From Hydractinia symbiolongicarpus (Eukaryota; Cnidaria; Hydrozoa; Anthoathecata; Hydractiniidae): a DNA stretch of 64,000 nt. Shown here one piece after another: positions 50,914-63,352 of this stretch. The stretch is from contig NC_079878.1 of the NCBI RefSeq assembly GCF_029227915.1, forward strand, positions 16,928,001 through 16,992,000, written 5' to 3'. Within the stretch, counting starts at the first letter, position 1. Every line of letters begins with the position of its first letter. The notes under the pieces were generated by a model. That model was not told where the DNA came from. It did not search any database and saw only the letters and a program-made list of their open reading frames with translations. The translations under genes were made by a program, and so were the position numbers.

Positions 50914-53109
50914 GAAGGACTAGACGGATCCTGTCATGTATACGCACGTGGAAGCACGTGATTTACGTGTAAGGCCCTTATTAGACTGCCAAGAGCCGTA
51001 TTACAACATTTAGAAGACTGTGCACGTAGTTGACGGTGTTCTACTGCCATTGCGGATTGGAAAATGACTTGAGGCGTCGTAGTCCATTGAGAGTGGAAGG
51101 ACTACACTGATCCTCACATGTCTACCCTCGTGGAAGGACATGATTAACGGGAAAAGCCCATTTTAGGCTGCAAAAGTCCGTATTACAACATTTAGAACAC
51201 TGTGCACGTAGTTGACGATGTTCTATGATGGTCTATGACCATTGCGGATTGGAAAACCACTTGAGGCGTCGTAGTCCATTTAGAGTGGAAGGACTAGACC
51301 GATCCCCACCTGTCTAGGATCGTGGAAGAACGCGATTTACGTGTGAGACACTTATTAAACTACAAAAGGCCGTATTACAACATTTAGAAGACTGTGCACG
51401 TAGTTGACAATGTTCTATGGCCATTGCTGATTGGTAAACAACTTGTCCCATCGTAGACCATTGAGTGTGTAAGGACTAGACGGATCCTGTCATCTATACG
51501 CACGTGGAATCACGTGATTTACGTGTAAGGCCCGTATTAGACTGCCAAAGACCGTATTAAAACTTTTAGGACACTGTGCACGTAGTTGACGGTGTTCTAT
51601 GGCCATTGCGGATTGGAAAACTACTTGAGGAGTCGTAGTCCGTTTAGAGTGAAGGACTAGACGGATCCTGTCATGTATACGCACGTGGAAGCACGTGATT
51701 TACGTGTAAGGCCCTTATTAGACCTCAAAAGGCCGTATTACAACATTTAGAAGGTTCTGCACGTAGTTGACGGTGCTCTATTGCCTTTGCGGTATGAAGA
51801 ACGAATTGAGGTGTCGTGGTCCGTTGAGAGTAAAAGGACTAGGCCGATCCTCACATGTCTACGGTCGTGGTAGCACGTGATTTACGAGAAAAGCCCTTAT
51901 TAAGCTGCAAAAGGCCGTGTTGCAATCTTTAAAAGACTGTGCAAGTAGTTGACCGTGTTCTATGGCCATTGCAGTTTGGAAAATGACTTAAGGCGTCGTA
52001 GTCCATTGAGAGTGGAAGGACTAGACGGATCCTGTCATGTATACGCACGTGGAAGCATGTCATTTACGTGTAAGGCCCTTACTAGACTGCAAAAGACCGT
52101 ATTACAACATTTAGGAGACTGTGCACGTAGTTGACGGTGTGTTATGTCCATTGCGGATTAGAAAAGGACTTGAAGCGTCGTAGTCCATTGAGAGTGAAAG
52201 GACTAGAGCGACCCTCACCCGCCTAGGCTTGTGGAAGCACGCGTTTGACGTGTAAGGCCCTTGTTAGGCTGCTAAAGGCCGTATTACAACATTTAGAAGA
52301 CTGTGAGCGTAGTTGGCCGAGTTCTATGGCCATTGCTGATTGGAAAACAACTTGACCCGTCGTAGACCATTGAAAGTTGAAAGACTAGACGGATCCTGTC
52401 ATGTATACGCACGTGGAAGCACGTGATTTACGTGTAAGGCCCTTATTAGACTGCCAAAGACCGTATTACAACTTTTAGAAGACTGTGCACGTAGTTGACG
52501 GTGTTCTACTGCCATTGCGGATTGGAAAACGACTTGAGGCGTCGTAGTCTAATAAGAGTGGAAGGACTAGACAGATCCTGTCAAGTATACGCGCGTGGAA
52601 GCACGTGATTTACGTGTAAGGCACTTATTAGACTGCCAAAGACCGTATTACAACTTTTAGAAGACTGTGCACGTAGTTGACGGTGTTTTACTGTCATTTC
52701 GGATTGGAAAACGACTTGAGGCGTCGTAGTCCATTGAGAGTGGAAGGACTACATTGATCCTCACATGTCTACCCACGTGGAAGGACGTGATTTACGGGAA
52801 ACGCACATATTGGGCTGCAAAACGCCGTATTACAACATTTAGAAGAAGTCTTTGCACGTAGTTTACGGTGGTCTATGGCCATTGCGGATTGGAAAACCAC
52901 TTGAGGCGTCGTAGTTCATTGAGAGTGGAAGGACTAGACCGATCCTCACCTGTCTAGGATCGTGGAAGCACGTGATTTACGTGTAAGGCCCTTATTAGGC
53001 TACAAAAGGCCGTATTACAACATTTAGAAGACTGTACACGTAGTTGACAATGTTCTATGGCCATTGCGGATTGGAAAACGACTTGAGGCGTCGTAGTCCA
53101 TTAAGAGTG
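50914..53109 (+). repeat. 2196-bp segmental duplication, copy 2
   Basis: This is a near-perfect copy of 48718-50913. Shared rare markers include gtcatctatacgcacg (49294 / 51490) and cgggaaacgcacatattggg (about 50597 / 52793). The single version at 43850 has cgcccatattggg, so that change arose before this duplication and after the 6577-bp one. Confidence 0.88.
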
Positions 53110-55085
53110 GAAGGACTAGGCCGATCCCCATCCGCCTAGGCTTGTGGAAGCACGCGTTTGACGTGTAAGGCCCATGTTAGGCTGCTAAAGGCCGTATTGC
53201 ACCATTTAGAAGACTGTGAGCGTAGTTGGCCGAGTTTTATGGCCATTGCGGATTGGAAAACGACTTGAGGCGTCGTAGTCTATTGAGAGTGGAAGGACTA
53301 CACTGATCCTCACATGTCTACCCTCGTGGAAGGACGTAATATACGTGTAAGGCCCTTATTAGACCTCAAAAGGCCGTATTACAATATTTGGAAGACTGTG
53401 CACGTAGTTGACAATGTTCTATGGCCATTGCGGATTGGAAAACGACTTGAGGCGTCGTAGTCCATTAAGAGTGGAAGGACTAGACGGATCCTGTCATGTA
53501 TACGCACGTGGAAGCACGTGATTTACGTGTAAGGCCCGTATTAGACTGCCAAAGACCGTATTACAACTTTTAGGAGACTGTGCACGTAGTTGACGGTGTT
53601 CTACTGCCATTGCGGATTGGAAAACGACTTGAGGCGTCGTAGTCCATTGAGAGTGGAAGGACTACACTGATCCTCACATGTCTACCCTCGTGGAAGGACG
53701 TAATATACGTGTAAGGCCCTTATTAGACCTCAAAAGGCCGTATTACAATATTTGGAAGACTGTGCACGTAGTTGAGGGTGTTCTACTGCCATTTCGGATT
53801 GGAAACCGACTTGAGTTATCGTAGTCCATTGAGAGTGGAAGGACTATACTGATCCTCACATGTCTACCCTCGTGGAAGGACGTAATACACGTGTAAGGCC
53901 CTTATTAGACCTCAAAAGGCCGTATTACAAAGACTGTGGAAGACTGTGCACGTAGTTGACGGTGTTCTACTGCCATTGCGGATTGGAAAATCACTTGGGC
54001 GTCGTAGTCCAATTGAGAGTGGAAGAACTAGACCGATCCCCACCTGTCTAGGATCGTGGAAGCACGCGATTTACGTGTGAGACCCTTATTAGACTACAAA
54101 AGGCCGTATTACAACATTTAGAAGACTGTGAGCGTAGTTGGCCTAGTTCTATGGCCATTGCTGATTGGAAAACAACTTGACCCGTCGTAGACCATTGAGA
54201 GTGGAAGGACTAGACTGATCCTCACATGTCTACCCACGTGGAAGGACGTGATTAACAGGAAAAGCCCATTTTAGGCTGCAAAATGACGTACTTCAACATT
54301 TAGAAGACTGTGCACGCAGTTGACGATGTTCTATGGCCATTGCGGATTGGAAAACGACTTGAGCCGTCGTAGTCCATTGAGATTTGAAGAACTAGAACGA
54401 TCCCCATCCGCCTAGGCTTGTGGAAGCACGCGTTTGACGTGTAAGGCCCATGTTAGGCTGCTAAAGGCCGTATTACAACATTTAGAAGACTGTGAGCGTA
54501 GTTGGCTTAGTTCTATGGCCATTGCTGATTGGAAAACAACTTGACCCGTCGTAGACCATTGAGAGTGCAAGGACTAGACAGATCCTGTCAAGTATACGCA
54601 TGTGGAAGCACGTGATTTACGTGTAAGGCACTTATTAGACTGCCAAAGACCGCATTACAACTTTTAGAAGACTGTGCACGTAGTTGACGGTGTTTTACTG
54701 CCATTGCGGATTGGAAAACGACTTGAGGCGTCGTAGTCCATTGAGAGTGGAAGGACTACACTGATCCTCACATGTCTACCCACGTGGAAGGACGTGATTT
54801 ACGGGAAAAGCCCATATTGAGCTGCAAAACGCCGTATTACAACATTTAGAAGAAGTCTTTGCACGTAGTTTATGGTGGTCTATGGCCATTGCGGATTGGA
54901 AAACCACTTGAGGCGTCGTAGTTCATTGAGAGTGGAAGGACTAGACCGATCCTCACCTGTCTAGGTTCGTGGAAGCACGTCATTTACGTGTAAGGCCCTT
55001 ATTAGGCTACAAAAGGCCGTATTACAACATTTAGAAGACTGTGCACGTAGTTGACAATGTTCTATGGCCATTGCGGATTAAAAAA

Positions 55086-55253
55086 GGCCTTACACGTCAA
55101 ACGCGTGCTTCCACAAGCCTAGGCGGATGGGGATCGGTCTAGTCCTTCCACTCTTAATGGACTACGACGCCTCAATGGCCATAGAACATTGTCAACTACG
55201 TGCACAGGCTTCTAAATGTTGTAATACGGCCTTTTGTAGTCTAATAAGGGTCT
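55086..55253 (-). repeat. Inverted satellite segment (168 bp), the only polarity break
   Basis: From ggccttacacgtcaaacg to ctaataagggtct the sequence is the reverse complement of the array. Its reverse complement is identical, base for base by eye, to 63676-63843, including a 19-bp deletion specific to that variant; the copy near 57.15-57.32 kb differs by one base. Flanking forward monomer starts are at 55034 and 55374. On the left, forward sequence stops after gcggattaaaaaagg, with gg shared at the joint. On the right, it resumes at cgtagtccattgag after a few filler bases. The parent forward monomer lost about 20 bp. It is not a simple inversion in place but an inverted inserted copy. Confidence 0.92.
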
Positions 55254-57794
55254 TCTCGTAGTCCATTGAGAGTGGAAGGACTACACTGATCCTCACATGT
55301 CTACCATCGTGGAAGCACGTGATTTACGTGTAAGGCCCTTATTAGACTACAAAAGGCCGTAATGAAATCTTTAGAAGCCTGTGCACGTAGTTAACGGTGT
55401 TCTATCGCCATTGCGGATTGGAAAATGACTTAAGGCGTCGTAGTCCATTGAGAATGTAAAGACTAGACGGATCCTGTCATGTATACGCACGTGGAAGCAT
55501 GTCATTTACGTGTAAGGCCCTTACTAGACTGCAAAAGACCGTATTACAACATTTAGGAGACTGTGCACGTAGTTGACGGTGTGTTATGTCCATTGCGGAT
55601 TGGAAAAGGACTTGAAGCGTCGTAGTCCATTGAGAGTGGAAGGACTAGAGCGACCCTCACCCGCCTAGGCTTGTGGAAGCACGCGTTTGACGTGTAAGGC
55701 CCTTGTTAGGCTGCTAAAGGCCGTATTACAACATTTAGAAGACTGTGCACGTAGTTGACGGTGTTCTATGGCCATTGCGGATTGGAAACTACTTGAGGAG
55801 TCGTAGTCCGTTGAGAGTGAAGGACTAGACGGATCCTGTCATGTATACGCACGTGGAAGTGCGTGATTTACGTGTAAGGCCCTTATTAGACTACAAAAGG
55901 CCGTATTGCAATCTTTAGAAGCCTGTGCACGTAGTTGACAATGTTCTATGGCCATTGCGGATTGGAAAACGACTTGAGGCGTCGTAGTCCATTAAGAGTT
56001 GGAAGGACTAGACCGATCCCCATCCGCCTAGGCTTGTGGAAGCACGCGTTTGACGTGTAAGGCCAATGTTAGGCTGCTAAAGGCCGTATTGCACCATTTA
56101 GAAGACTGTGAGCGTAGTTGGCAGAGTTTTATGGCCATTGCGGATTGGAAAACGACTTGTGGCGTCGTAGTCCATTGAAAGTGGAAGGACTACACTGATC
56201 CTCACATGTCTACCCACGTGGAAGGACGTGATTAACAGGAAAAGCCCATTTTAGGCTGCAAAAAGCCGTACTACAACATTTAGAAGACTGTGCACGTAGT
56301 TGACGATGTTCTATGGCCATTGCGGATTGGAAAACGACTTGAACTGTCGTAGTCCATTGAGATTTGAAGAACTAGAACGATCCCCATCCGCCTAGGCTTG
56401 TGGAAGCACGCGTTTGACCTGTAAGGCCCATGTTAGGCTGCTAAAGGCTGTATTACAACATTTAGAAGACTGTGAGCGTAGTTGGACTAGTTCTATGGCC
56501 ATTGCTGATTGGTAAACAACTTGTCCCATCGTAGACCATTGAGAGTGTAAGGACTAGACGGATCCTGTCATGTATACGCACGTGGAAGCACGTAATTTAC
56601 GTGTAAGGCCCGTATTAGACTGCCAAAGACCGTATTACAACTTTTAGGAGACTGTGCACGTAGTTGACGGTGTTCTACTGCCATTGCGGATTGGAAACGA
56701 CTTGAAGCGTCGCAGTCCATTGAGAGTGGAAGGACTACACTGATCCTCACATGTCTACCCTCGTGGAAGGACGTAATATGCATGTAAGGCCCTTATTAGA
56801 CCTCAAAAGGCCGTATTACAATATTTGGAAGACTGTGCACGTAGTTGACGGTGTTCTACTGCCATTTCGGATTGGAAAACGACTTGAGTTGTCGTAGTCC
56901 ATTGAGAGTGGAAGGACTATACTGATCCTCACATGTCTACCCTCGTGGAAGGACGTAATATACGTGTAAGGCCTTTATTAGACCTCAAAAGGCCGTATTA
57001 CAATATTTGGAAGACTGTGCACGTAGTTGACGGTGTTTTACTGCCATTGCGGATTGGAAAATCACTTGAGGCGTCGTAGTCCATTGAGAGTGGAAGAACT
57101 AGACCGATCCCCACCTGTCTAGGATCGTGGAAGCACGTGATTTACGTGTGAGACTCTTATTAGACTACAAAAGGCCGTATTACAACATTTAGAAGCCTGT
57201 GCACGTAGTTGACAATGTTCTATGGCCATTGAGGCGTCGTAGTCCATTAAGAGTGGAAGGACTAGACCGATCCCCATCCGCCTAGGCTTGTGGAAGCACG
57301 CGTTTGACGTGTAAGGCCAATGTTAGGCTGCTAAAGGCCGTATTGCACCATTTAGAAGACTGTGAGCGTAGTTGGCCGAGTTTTATGGCCATTGCGGATT
57401 GGAAAACGACTTGAGGCGTCGTAGTCCATTGAAAGTGGAAGGACTACACTGATCCTCACATGTCTACCCACGTGGAAGGACGTGATTAACAGGAAAAGCC
57501 CATTTTAGGCTGCAAAAAGCCGTACTACAACATTTAGAAGACTGTGCACGTAGTTGACGATGTTCTATGGCCATTGCGGATTGGAAAACGACTTGAGCCG
57601 TCGTAGTCCATTGAGATTTAAAGAACTAGAACGATCCCCATCCGCCTAGGCTTGTGGAAGCACGCGTTTGACGTGTAAGGCCCATGTTAGGCTGCTAAAG
57701 GCTGTATTACAACATTTAGAAGACTGTGAGCGTAGTTGGCCTAGTTCTATGGCCATTGCTGATTGGAAAACAACTTGACCCGTCGTAGACCATC
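55254..57794 (+). repeat. Satellite block G
   Basis: About 55741-56285 corresponds to about 60631-61175 (displacement 4890). About 56430-57475 corresponds to about 62955-64000 (displacement 6525) and that second copy probably continues past the window edge. The block contains the 163-bp monomer at 57192. No gene is seen. Confidence 0.8.
57192..57354 (+). repeat. 163-bp monomer with a 19-bp deletion, copy 1
   Basis: ggccattg joins directly to aggcgtcgtag, dropping the 19 bases that start cggattgg and end gacttg. The deleted stretch and the preceding bases both end in ttg, a three-base direct repeat typical of slippage or microhomology joining. The removed piece is one of the most conserved parts of the monomer. 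Confidence 0.88.
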
Positions 57795-59248
57795 GAGAGT
57801 GGAAGGACTAGACAGATCCTGTCAAGTATACGCACGTGGAAGCACGTGATTTACGTGTGAGACCCTTATTAGACTACAAAAGGCCGTATTACAACATTTA
57901 GAAGCCTGTGCACGTAGTTGACAATGTTCTATGGCCATTGCGGATTGGAAAACGACTTGAGGCGTCGTAGTCCATTAAGAGTGGAAGGACTAGACCGATC
58001 CCCATCCGCCTAGGCTTGTGGAAGCACGCGTTTGACGTGTAAGGCCAATGTTAGGCTGCTAAAGGCCGTATTGCACCATTTAGAAGACTGTGAGCGTAGT
58101 TGGCCGAGTTTTATGGCCATTGCGGATTGGAAAACGACTTGAGGCGTCGTAGTCCATTAAAAGTGGAAGGACTACACTGATCCTCACATGTCTACCCACG
58201 TGGAAGGACGTGATTAACAGGAAAAGCCCATTTTAGGCTGCAAAAAGCCGTACTACAACATTTAGAAGACTGTGCACGTAGTTGCAATGTTCTATGGCCA
58301 TTGCGGATTGGAAAACGACTTGAGCCGTCGTAGTCCAATGAGATTTGAAGAACCAGAACGATCTCCATCCGCCTAGGCTTGTGGAAGCACGCGTTTGACG
58401 TGTAAGGCCCATGTTAGGCTGCTAAAGGCTGTATTACAACATTTAGAAGACTGTGAGCGTAGTTGGCCTAGTTCTATGGCCATTGCTGATTGGAAAACAA
58501 CTTGACCCGTCGTAGACCATTGAGAGTGGAAGGACTAGACAGATCCTGTCAAGTATACGCACGTGGAAGCACGTGATTTACGTGTAAGGCACTTATTAGA
58601 CTGCCAAAGACCGTATTACAACTTTTAGAAGACTGTGCACGTAGTTGACGGTGTTTTACTGCCATTGCGGATTGGAAAACGACTTGAGGCGTCGTAGTCC
58701 ATTTAGAGTGAAAGGACTACACTGATCCTCACATATCTACCCTCGTGGAAGGACGTAATATACGTGTAAGGCTATTATTAGACCTCAAAAGGCCGTATTA
58801 CAATATTTGGAAGACTGTGCACGTAGTTGACGGTGTTCTACTGCCATTTCGGATTGGAAAACGACTTGAGGCGTCGTAGTCCATTGAGAGTGGAAAGACT
58901 AGACGGATCCTGTCATGTATACGCACGTGGAAGCATGTCATTTACGTGTAAGGCCCTTACTAGACTGCAAAAGACCGTATTAGAACATTTAGGAGACTGT
59001 GCACGTAGTTGACGGTGTGTTATGTCCATTGCGGATTGGAAAAGGACTTTAAGCGTCGTAGTCCATTGAGAGTGGAAGGACTAGAGCGACCCTCACCCGC
59101 CTAGGCTTGTGGAAGCACGCGTTTGACGTGTAAGGCCCTTGTTAGGCTGCTAAAGGCCGTATTACAACATTTAGAAGACTGTGCACGTAGTTGACGGTGT
59201 TCTATGGCCATTGCGGATTGGAAACTACTTGAGGAGTCGTAGTCCGTT
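57795..59248 (+). repeat. 1454-bp eight-monomer duplication, copy 1
   Basis: It is followed directly by its copy at a displacement of 1454 (8 x 182 - 2). Boundaries lie in gagagtggaaggactagaca at 57795 and 59249. Shared rare variants include gaagaaccagaacg and gtagttgcaatg / gtagttgcgatg, where gac is partly lost. Confidence 0.88.
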
Positions 59249-60702
59249 GAGAGTGGAAGGACTAGACAGATCCTGTCAAGTATACGCACGTGGAAGCACG
59301 TGATTTACGTGTGAGACCCTTATTAGACTACAAAAGGCCGTATTACAACATTTAGAAGCCTGTGCACGTAGTTGACAATGTTCTATGGCCATTGCGGATT
59401 GGAAAACGACTTGAGGCGTCGTAGTCCATTAAGAGTGGAAGGACTAGACCGATCCCCATCCGCCTAGGCTTGTGGAAGCACGCGTTTGACGTGTAAGGCC
59501 AATGTTAGGCTGCTAAAGGCCGTATTGCACCATTTAGAAGACTGTGAGCGTAGTTGGCCGAGTTTTATGGCCATTGCGGATTGGAAAACGACTTGAGGCG
59601 TCGTAGTCCATTGAAAGTGGAAGGACTACACTGATCCTCACATGTCTACCCACGTGGAAGGACGTGATTAACAGGAAAAGCCCATTTTAGGCTGCAAAAA
59701 GCCGTACTACAACATTTAGAAGACTGTGCACGTAGTTGCGATGTTCTATGGCCATTGCGGATTGGAAAACGACTTGAGCCGTCGTAGTCCAATGAGATTT
59801 GAAGAACCAGAACGATCCCCATCCGCCTAGGCTTGTGGAAGCACGCGTTTGACGTGTAAGGCCCATGTTAGGCTGCTAAAGGCTGTATTACAACATTTAG
59901 AAGACTGTGAGCGTAGTTGGCCTAGTTCTATGGCCATTGCTGATTGGAAAACAACTTGACCCGTCGTAGACCATTGAGAGTGGAAGGACTAGACAGATCC
60001 TGTCAAGTATACGCACGTGGAAGCACGTGATTTACGTGTAAGGCACTTATTAGACTGCCAAAGACCGTATTACAACTTTTAGAAGACTGTGCACGTAGTT
60101 GACGGTGTTTTACTGCCATTGCGGATTGGAAAACGACTTGAGGTGTCGTAGTCCATTTAGAGTGAAAGGACTACACTGATCCTCACATATCTACCCTCGT
60201 GGAAGGACGTAATATACGTGTAAGGCTATTATTAGACCTCAAAAGGCCGTATTACAATATTTGGAAGACTGTGCACGTAGTTGACGGTGTTCTACTGCCA
60301 TTTCGGATTGGAAAACGACTTGAGGCGTCGTAGTCCATTGAGAGTGGAAAGACTAGACGGATCCTGTCATGTATACGCACGTGGAAGCATGTCATTTACG
60401 TGTAAGGCCCTTACTAGACTGCAAAAGACCGTATTAGAACATTTAGGAGACTGTGCACGTAGTTGACGGTGTGTTATGTCCATTGCGGATTGGAAAAGGA
60501 CTTGAAGCGTCGTAGTCCATTGAGAGTGGAAGGACTAGAGCGACCCTCACCCGCCTAGGCTTGTGGAAGCACGCGTTTGACGTGTAAGGCCCTTGTTAGG
60601 CTGCTAAAGGCCGTATTACAACATTTAGAAGACTGTGCACGTAGTTGACGGTGTTCTATGGCCATTGCGGATTGGAAACTACTTGAGGAGTCGTAGTCCG
60701 TT
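59249..60702 (+). repeat. 1454-bp eight-monomer duplication, copy 2
   Basis: This is the near-identical second copy. Visible differences include gttgcaatg against gttgcgatg, gatctccatcc against gatccccatcc and gaggcgtcg against gaggtgtcg. Confidence 0.88.
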
Positions 60703-61535
60703 GAGAGTAAAGGACTAGACGGATCCTGTCATGTATACGCACGTGGAAGCGCGTGATTTACGTGTAAGGCCCTTATTAGACTACAAAAGGCCGTATTGCA
60801 ATCTTTAGAAGCCTGTGCACGTAGTTGACAATGTTCTATGGCCATTGCGGATTGGAAAACGACTTGAGGCGTCGTAGTCCATTAAGAGTGGAAGGACTAG
60901 ACCGATCCCCATCCGCCTAGGCTTGTGGAAGCACGCGTTTGACGTGTAAGGCCAATGTTAGGCTGCTAAAGGCCGTATTCCACCATTTAGAAGACTGTGA
61001 GCGTAGTTGGCAGAGTTTTATGGCCATTGCGGATTGGAAAACGACTTGAGGCGTCGTAGTCCATTGAAAGTGGAAGGACTACACTGATCCTCACATGTCT
61101 ACCCACGTGGAAGGACGTGATTAACAGGAAAAGCCCATTTTAGGCTGCAAAGAGCCGTACTACAACATTTAGAAGACTGTGCACGTAGTTGACGGTGTTC
61201 TACTGCCATTTCGGATTGGAAAACGACTTGAGTTGTCGTAGTCCATTGAGAGTGGAAGGACTATACTGATCCTCACATGTCTACCCTCGTGGAAGGACGT
61301 AATAAACGTGTAAGGCCCTTATTAGACCTCAAAAGGCCGTATTACAATATTTGGAACACTGTGCACGTAGTTGACGGTGTTCTACTGCCATTTCGGATTG
61401 GAAAACGACTTGAGTTGTCGTAGTCCATTGAGAGTGGAAGGACTATACTGATCCTCACATGTCTACCCTCGTGGAAGGACGTAAGATACGTGTAAGGCCC
61501 TTATTAGACCTCAAAAGGCCGTATTACAACATTTA
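60703..61535 (+). repeat. Satellite block H
   Basis: To about 61175 it parallels 55813-56285. After that come repeated type IV-like monomers with gacttgagttgtcg and ggactatactgatcc. No gene is seen. Confidence 0.78.
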
Positions 61536-63352
61536 GAAGACTGTTCACGTAGTTGACGGTGTTCTACTGCCATTTCGGATTAGAAAACGACTTGAGCTGT
61601 CGTAGTCCATTGAGATTTGAAGAACTAGAACGATCCCCATCCGCCTAGGCTTGTGGAAGCACGCGTTTGACGTGTAAGGCCCATGTTAGGCTGCTAAAGG
61701 CTGTATTACAACATTTAGAAGACTGTGAGCGTAGTTGGCCTAGTTCTATGGCCATTGCTGATTGGTAAACAACTTGTCCCATCGTAGACCATTGAGAGTG
61801 TAAGGACTAGACGGATCCTGTCATGTATACGCACGTGGAAGCACGTAATTTACGTGTAAGGCCCGTATTATACTGCCAAAGACCGTATTACAACTTTTAG
61901 GAGACTGTGCATGTAGTTTACGGTGTGCTACTGCCATTGCGGATTGGAAACGACTTGAGGCGTCGCAGTCCATTGAGAGTGGAAGGACTACACTGATCCT
62001 CACATGTCTACCCTCGTGGAAGGACGTAATATGCGTGTAAGGCCCTTATTAGACCTCAAAAGGCCGTATTACAATATTTGGAAGACTGTGCACGTAGTTG
62101 ACGGTGTTCTACTGCCATTTCGGATTGGAAAACGACTTGAGTTGTCGTAGTCCATTGAGAGTGGAAGGACTATACTGATCCTCACATGTCTACCCTCGTG
62201 GAAGGACGTAATATACGTGTAAGGCCCTTATTAGACCTCAAAAGGCTGTATTACAACATTTAGAAGACTGTGCACGTAGTTGACGGTGTTCTACTGCCAT
62301 TTCGGATTAGAAAACGACTTGAGCTGTCGTAGTCCATTGAGATTTGAAGAACTAGACCGATCCCCACCTGTCTAGGCTTGTGGAAGCACGCGTTTGACGT
62401 GTAAGGCCCATGTTAGGCTGCTAAAGGCTGTATTACATCATTTAGAAGACTGTGAGCGTAGTTGGCCTAGTTCTATGGCCGTTGCTGATTGGTAAACAAC
62501 TTGTCCCATCGTAGACCATTGAGAGTGTAAGGACTAGACGGATCCTGTCATGTATACGCACGTGGAAGCACGTAATTTACGTGTAAGGCCCGTATTAGAC
62601 TGCCAAAGACCGTATTACAACTTTTAGGAGACTGTGCATGTAGTTTACGGTGTTCTACTGCCATTGCGGATTGGAAACGACTTGAGGCGTCGCAGTCCAT
62701 TGAGAGTGGAAGGACTACACTGATCCTCACATGTCTACCCTCGTGGAAGGATGTAATATGCGTGTAAGGCCCTTATTAGACCTCAAAAGGCCGTATTACA
62801 ACATTTAGAAGACTGTGCACGTAGTTGACGGTGTTCTACTGCCATTTCGGATTAGAAAACGACTTGAGCTGTCGTAGTCCATTGAGATTTGAAGAACTAG
62901 ACCGATCCCCACCTGTCTAGGCTTGTGGAAGCACGCGTTTGACGTGTAAGGCCCATGTTAGGCTGCTAAAGGCTGTATTACAACATTTAGAAGACTGTGA
63001 GCGTAGTTGGCCTAGTTCTATGGCCATTGCTGATTGGTAAACAACTTGTCCCATCGTAGACCATTGAGAGTGTAAGGACTAGACGGATCCTGTCATGTAT
63101 ACGCACGTGGAAGCACGTAATTTACGTGTAAGGCCCGTATTAGACTGCCAAAGACCGTATTACAACTTTTAGGAGACTGTGCATGTAGTTTACGGTGTTC
63201 TACTGCCATTGCGGATTGGAAACGACTTGAGGCGTCGCAGTCCATTGAGAGTGGAAGGACTACACTGATCCTCACATGTCTACCCTCGTGGAAGGACGTA
63301 ATATGCGTGTAAGGCCCTTATTAGACCTCAAAAGGCCGTATTACAATATTTG
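61536..63352 (+). repeat. Short regular higher-order repeat (4-mer, 3-mer, 3-mer)
   Basis: Equivalent monomer starts at 61536, 62263, 62808 and 63353 give units of 727, 545 and 545 bp. Each unit contains A (tttcggattagaaaacg with gacttgagctg), B (gctgattggtaaacaacttg, gtagaccattgagagtgtaa) and C (ggattggaaacgacttgagg, gtcgcagtcc). The first unit also has D (gacttgagttgtcg, ggactatactgatcc), which follows unit 3 again at 63353. This is the most regular higher-order pattern in the window and looks recent. Confidence 0.85.

Larger units (their letters stand above)
47314..55085 (+). repeat. 6577-bp segmental duplication, copy 2 (expanded)
   Basis: This carries the same order of monomers as 40737-46120, expanded by an extra monomer near 48760-48941 and by an internal 2196-bp duplication. 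It ends abruptly at about 55085, where the inverted piece begins. Remaining differences from copy 1 are scattered single bases. Confidence 0.87.

Noticed and set aside
55086-55253. Inverted repeat as a replication origin or gene-silencing hairpin
   Set aside because: The inverted piece is separated from its best partner by more than 8 kb and nearer forward monomers pair only imperfectly. There is nothing beyond satellite sequence to support a function.
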